Positions 63,226 to 64,000 of a stretch of 64,000 bases of DNA are shown one piece after another (position 1 is the stretch's first letter; every line of letters begins with the position of its first letter). The stretch covers positions 62,001 to 126,000 of the forward strand of contig NZ_JAGBLU010000004.1 of assembly GCF_017635265.1 (NCBI RefSeq). The letters run 5' to 3'. Both the position numbers and the translations under genes were made by a program. This DNA is from Butyrivibrio sp. (GTDB lineage: Bacteria; Bacillota; Clostridia; Lachnospirales; Lachnospiraceae). The notes beneath the pieces are model-generated. The model was not told the DNA's origin and made no database searches. It worked only from the letters and a program-made list of their open reading frames with translations.

Positions 63226-64000
63226 ATGAAAGAGATTGATATTTTAAGAGATACAGACCTGTTTGTCCTTGACATGGATGGAACGTTTTATTTAGGAAAC
63301 AATATTTTGGACGGTGCCCTTGAGTTTCTTGAGGCAGTAAAAAGAACCGGTAAAAGATATATGTTTTTCACCAATAATTCTTCTACAAATTCGGACAGGT
63401 ATATAGAAAAACTTGCCGGAATGAATTGCTTTATAGATAAAAATCAGATTATGACATCGGGGGATGTTATGATTAGATTTCTAAAGAGCAATTATGCAGG
63501 TAAGAGCGTATATCTTTTGGGAACAAAGCCGCTGGAAGATAGTTTTATTGAGGCGGGAGTAAATCTTTTTAACCGGGATAACGAGGATGCTCTTGCTCCG
63601 GATAATCTCAGAGAAAGACCTGATATTGTAGTGGTCGGATTTGATAAGGAGCTTGATTTTAAAAAACTGTCAAACGCTTGTACATATATTAGGGAAGGTT
63701 CTCTTTTTCTGGCTACGCACCTGGATATTAACTGTCCTATGCCGGGCGGTTTTATTCCTGACTGTGGAGCAATATGTAAAGCTATTGAACTTTCTACTGG
63801 TAAGAGCCCTAAATTTGTCGGAAAACCATTTAGAGAAACCGTAGATATGATAGTTGATGCAACGAAGGTTTCAAGAGAGAAAATAGCATTTGTCGGTGAC
63901 AGAATATATACCGATGTGGCTTGCGGTGTTAATAATGGTGCAAGGGGAATTTTGGTTCTTACAGGGGAATGTAAGTTATCTGATGCAGAGAAATCAGATA
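63226..64000 (+). CDS. HAD-IIA phosphatase (NagD-like), 3' partial
   Basis: Start of a HAD superfamily hydrolase, class IIA, cut by the window end after 258 codons. Motif I is FVLDMDGTFYLGN (nucleophile Asp about 15), motif II is FFTNNSST (about 47-54), the C2 cap follows, and motifs III/IV are VGKPFRETVDMI and FVGDRIYTDVACG. NagD-like enzymes remove phosphate from nucleotides or sugar phosphates. It starts 65 bases after the channel gene with a GAAAGAG ribosome site. Confidence 0.9.
   Translation, partial: MKEIDILRDTDLFVLDMDGTFYLGNNILDGALEFLEAVKRTGKRYMFFTNNSSTNSDRYIEKLAGMNCFIDKNQIMTSGDVMIRFLKSNYAGKSVYLLGTKPLEDSFIEAGVNLFNRDNEDALAPDNLRERPDIVVVGFDKELDFKKLSNACTYIREGSLFLATHLDINCPMPGGFIPDCGAICKAIELSTGKSPKFVGKPFRETVDMIVDATKVSREKIAFVGDRIYTDVACGVNNGARGILVLTGECKLSDAEKSD

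Overview
The window looks like a chromosomal segment of a low-GC Gram-positive clostridium, most probably a Lachnospiraceae of the Butyrivibrio/Pseudobutyrivibrio type (inference from gene content, AT-rich base use and strong AGGAGG-type ribosome sites; no 16S gene is present). Every protein gene I support is on the + strand; the only - strand gene is a tRNA-Leu(CAA). I see no rRNA, CRISPR array, insertion sequence or phage gene.

Layout. 1-8300: the end of an ABC exporter half, a CBS-containing family II pyrophosphatase, a small unknown gene, a Nudix hydrolase, tRNA-Leu, an HD-GYP phosphodiesterase, and a two-gene operon (unknown GT-B-like protein plus a GPH sugar:cation symporter). 8400-40600: a roughly 32 kb, nearly gapless surface-polysaccharide locus. 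It has a priming phosphoglycosyltransferase, PssD/PssE-like proteins, a Wzz-BY kinase, a Wzy-like polymerase, a Wzx-like flippase, many GT2 and DXD glycosyltransferases, a pyruvyltransferase fusion, a CDP-glycerol transferase, a VanZ-like protein, a VTC/DUF4956/CotH module with a second, divergent CotH protein, and a two-component system. 40979-47490: two long proteins sharing a membrane region and degenerate GGDEF/EAL domains, one continuing into a full hybrid histidine kinase, with a double-receiver response regulator between them. 47500-64000: housekeeping genes (polA, coaE, an FtsA-like gene, an MBL hydrolase, ACT protein, UPF0210 protein, yicC-remA-gmk-rpoZ, rimO-pgsA, a DEAD-box helicase, an ion channel and a NagD-like HAD phosphatase running off the end).

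The most interesting system is a lasso-peptide-like RiPP set scattered through the polysaccharide locus: a PqqD/RRE protein (11019), a nucleotidyltransferase (20633), a B2-type transglutaminase-like protease (23833) followed by an ABC exporter (24284), an HPr-kinase-like protein (36322), a 65-residue candidate precursor with its own promoter, strong ribosome site and terminator (37341), and an asparagine-synthetase-like cyclase without the N-terminal Cys (37622). This gene set resembles that of paeninodin-type lasso peptides, but the candidate core is about 46 residues with a Thr/Pro/Asp-rich tail, far longer than typical lassos. I infer a surface-associated peptide that is matured, perhaps tail-phosphorylated, and exported together with the polysaccharide. 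The kinase-precursor-cyclase block is bracketed by a broken GT2 gene and an intact relative of it, suggesting it moved or was rearranged as a cassette.

Other notable points are a DNA polymerase I lacking almost all of its 5' nuclease domain, an MBL hydrolase gene broken at an in-register A AAA AAA slippery site, a 98-base out-of-frame overlap between the BY kinase and a GT2 gene, and a structured leader before the DEAD-box helicase gene.
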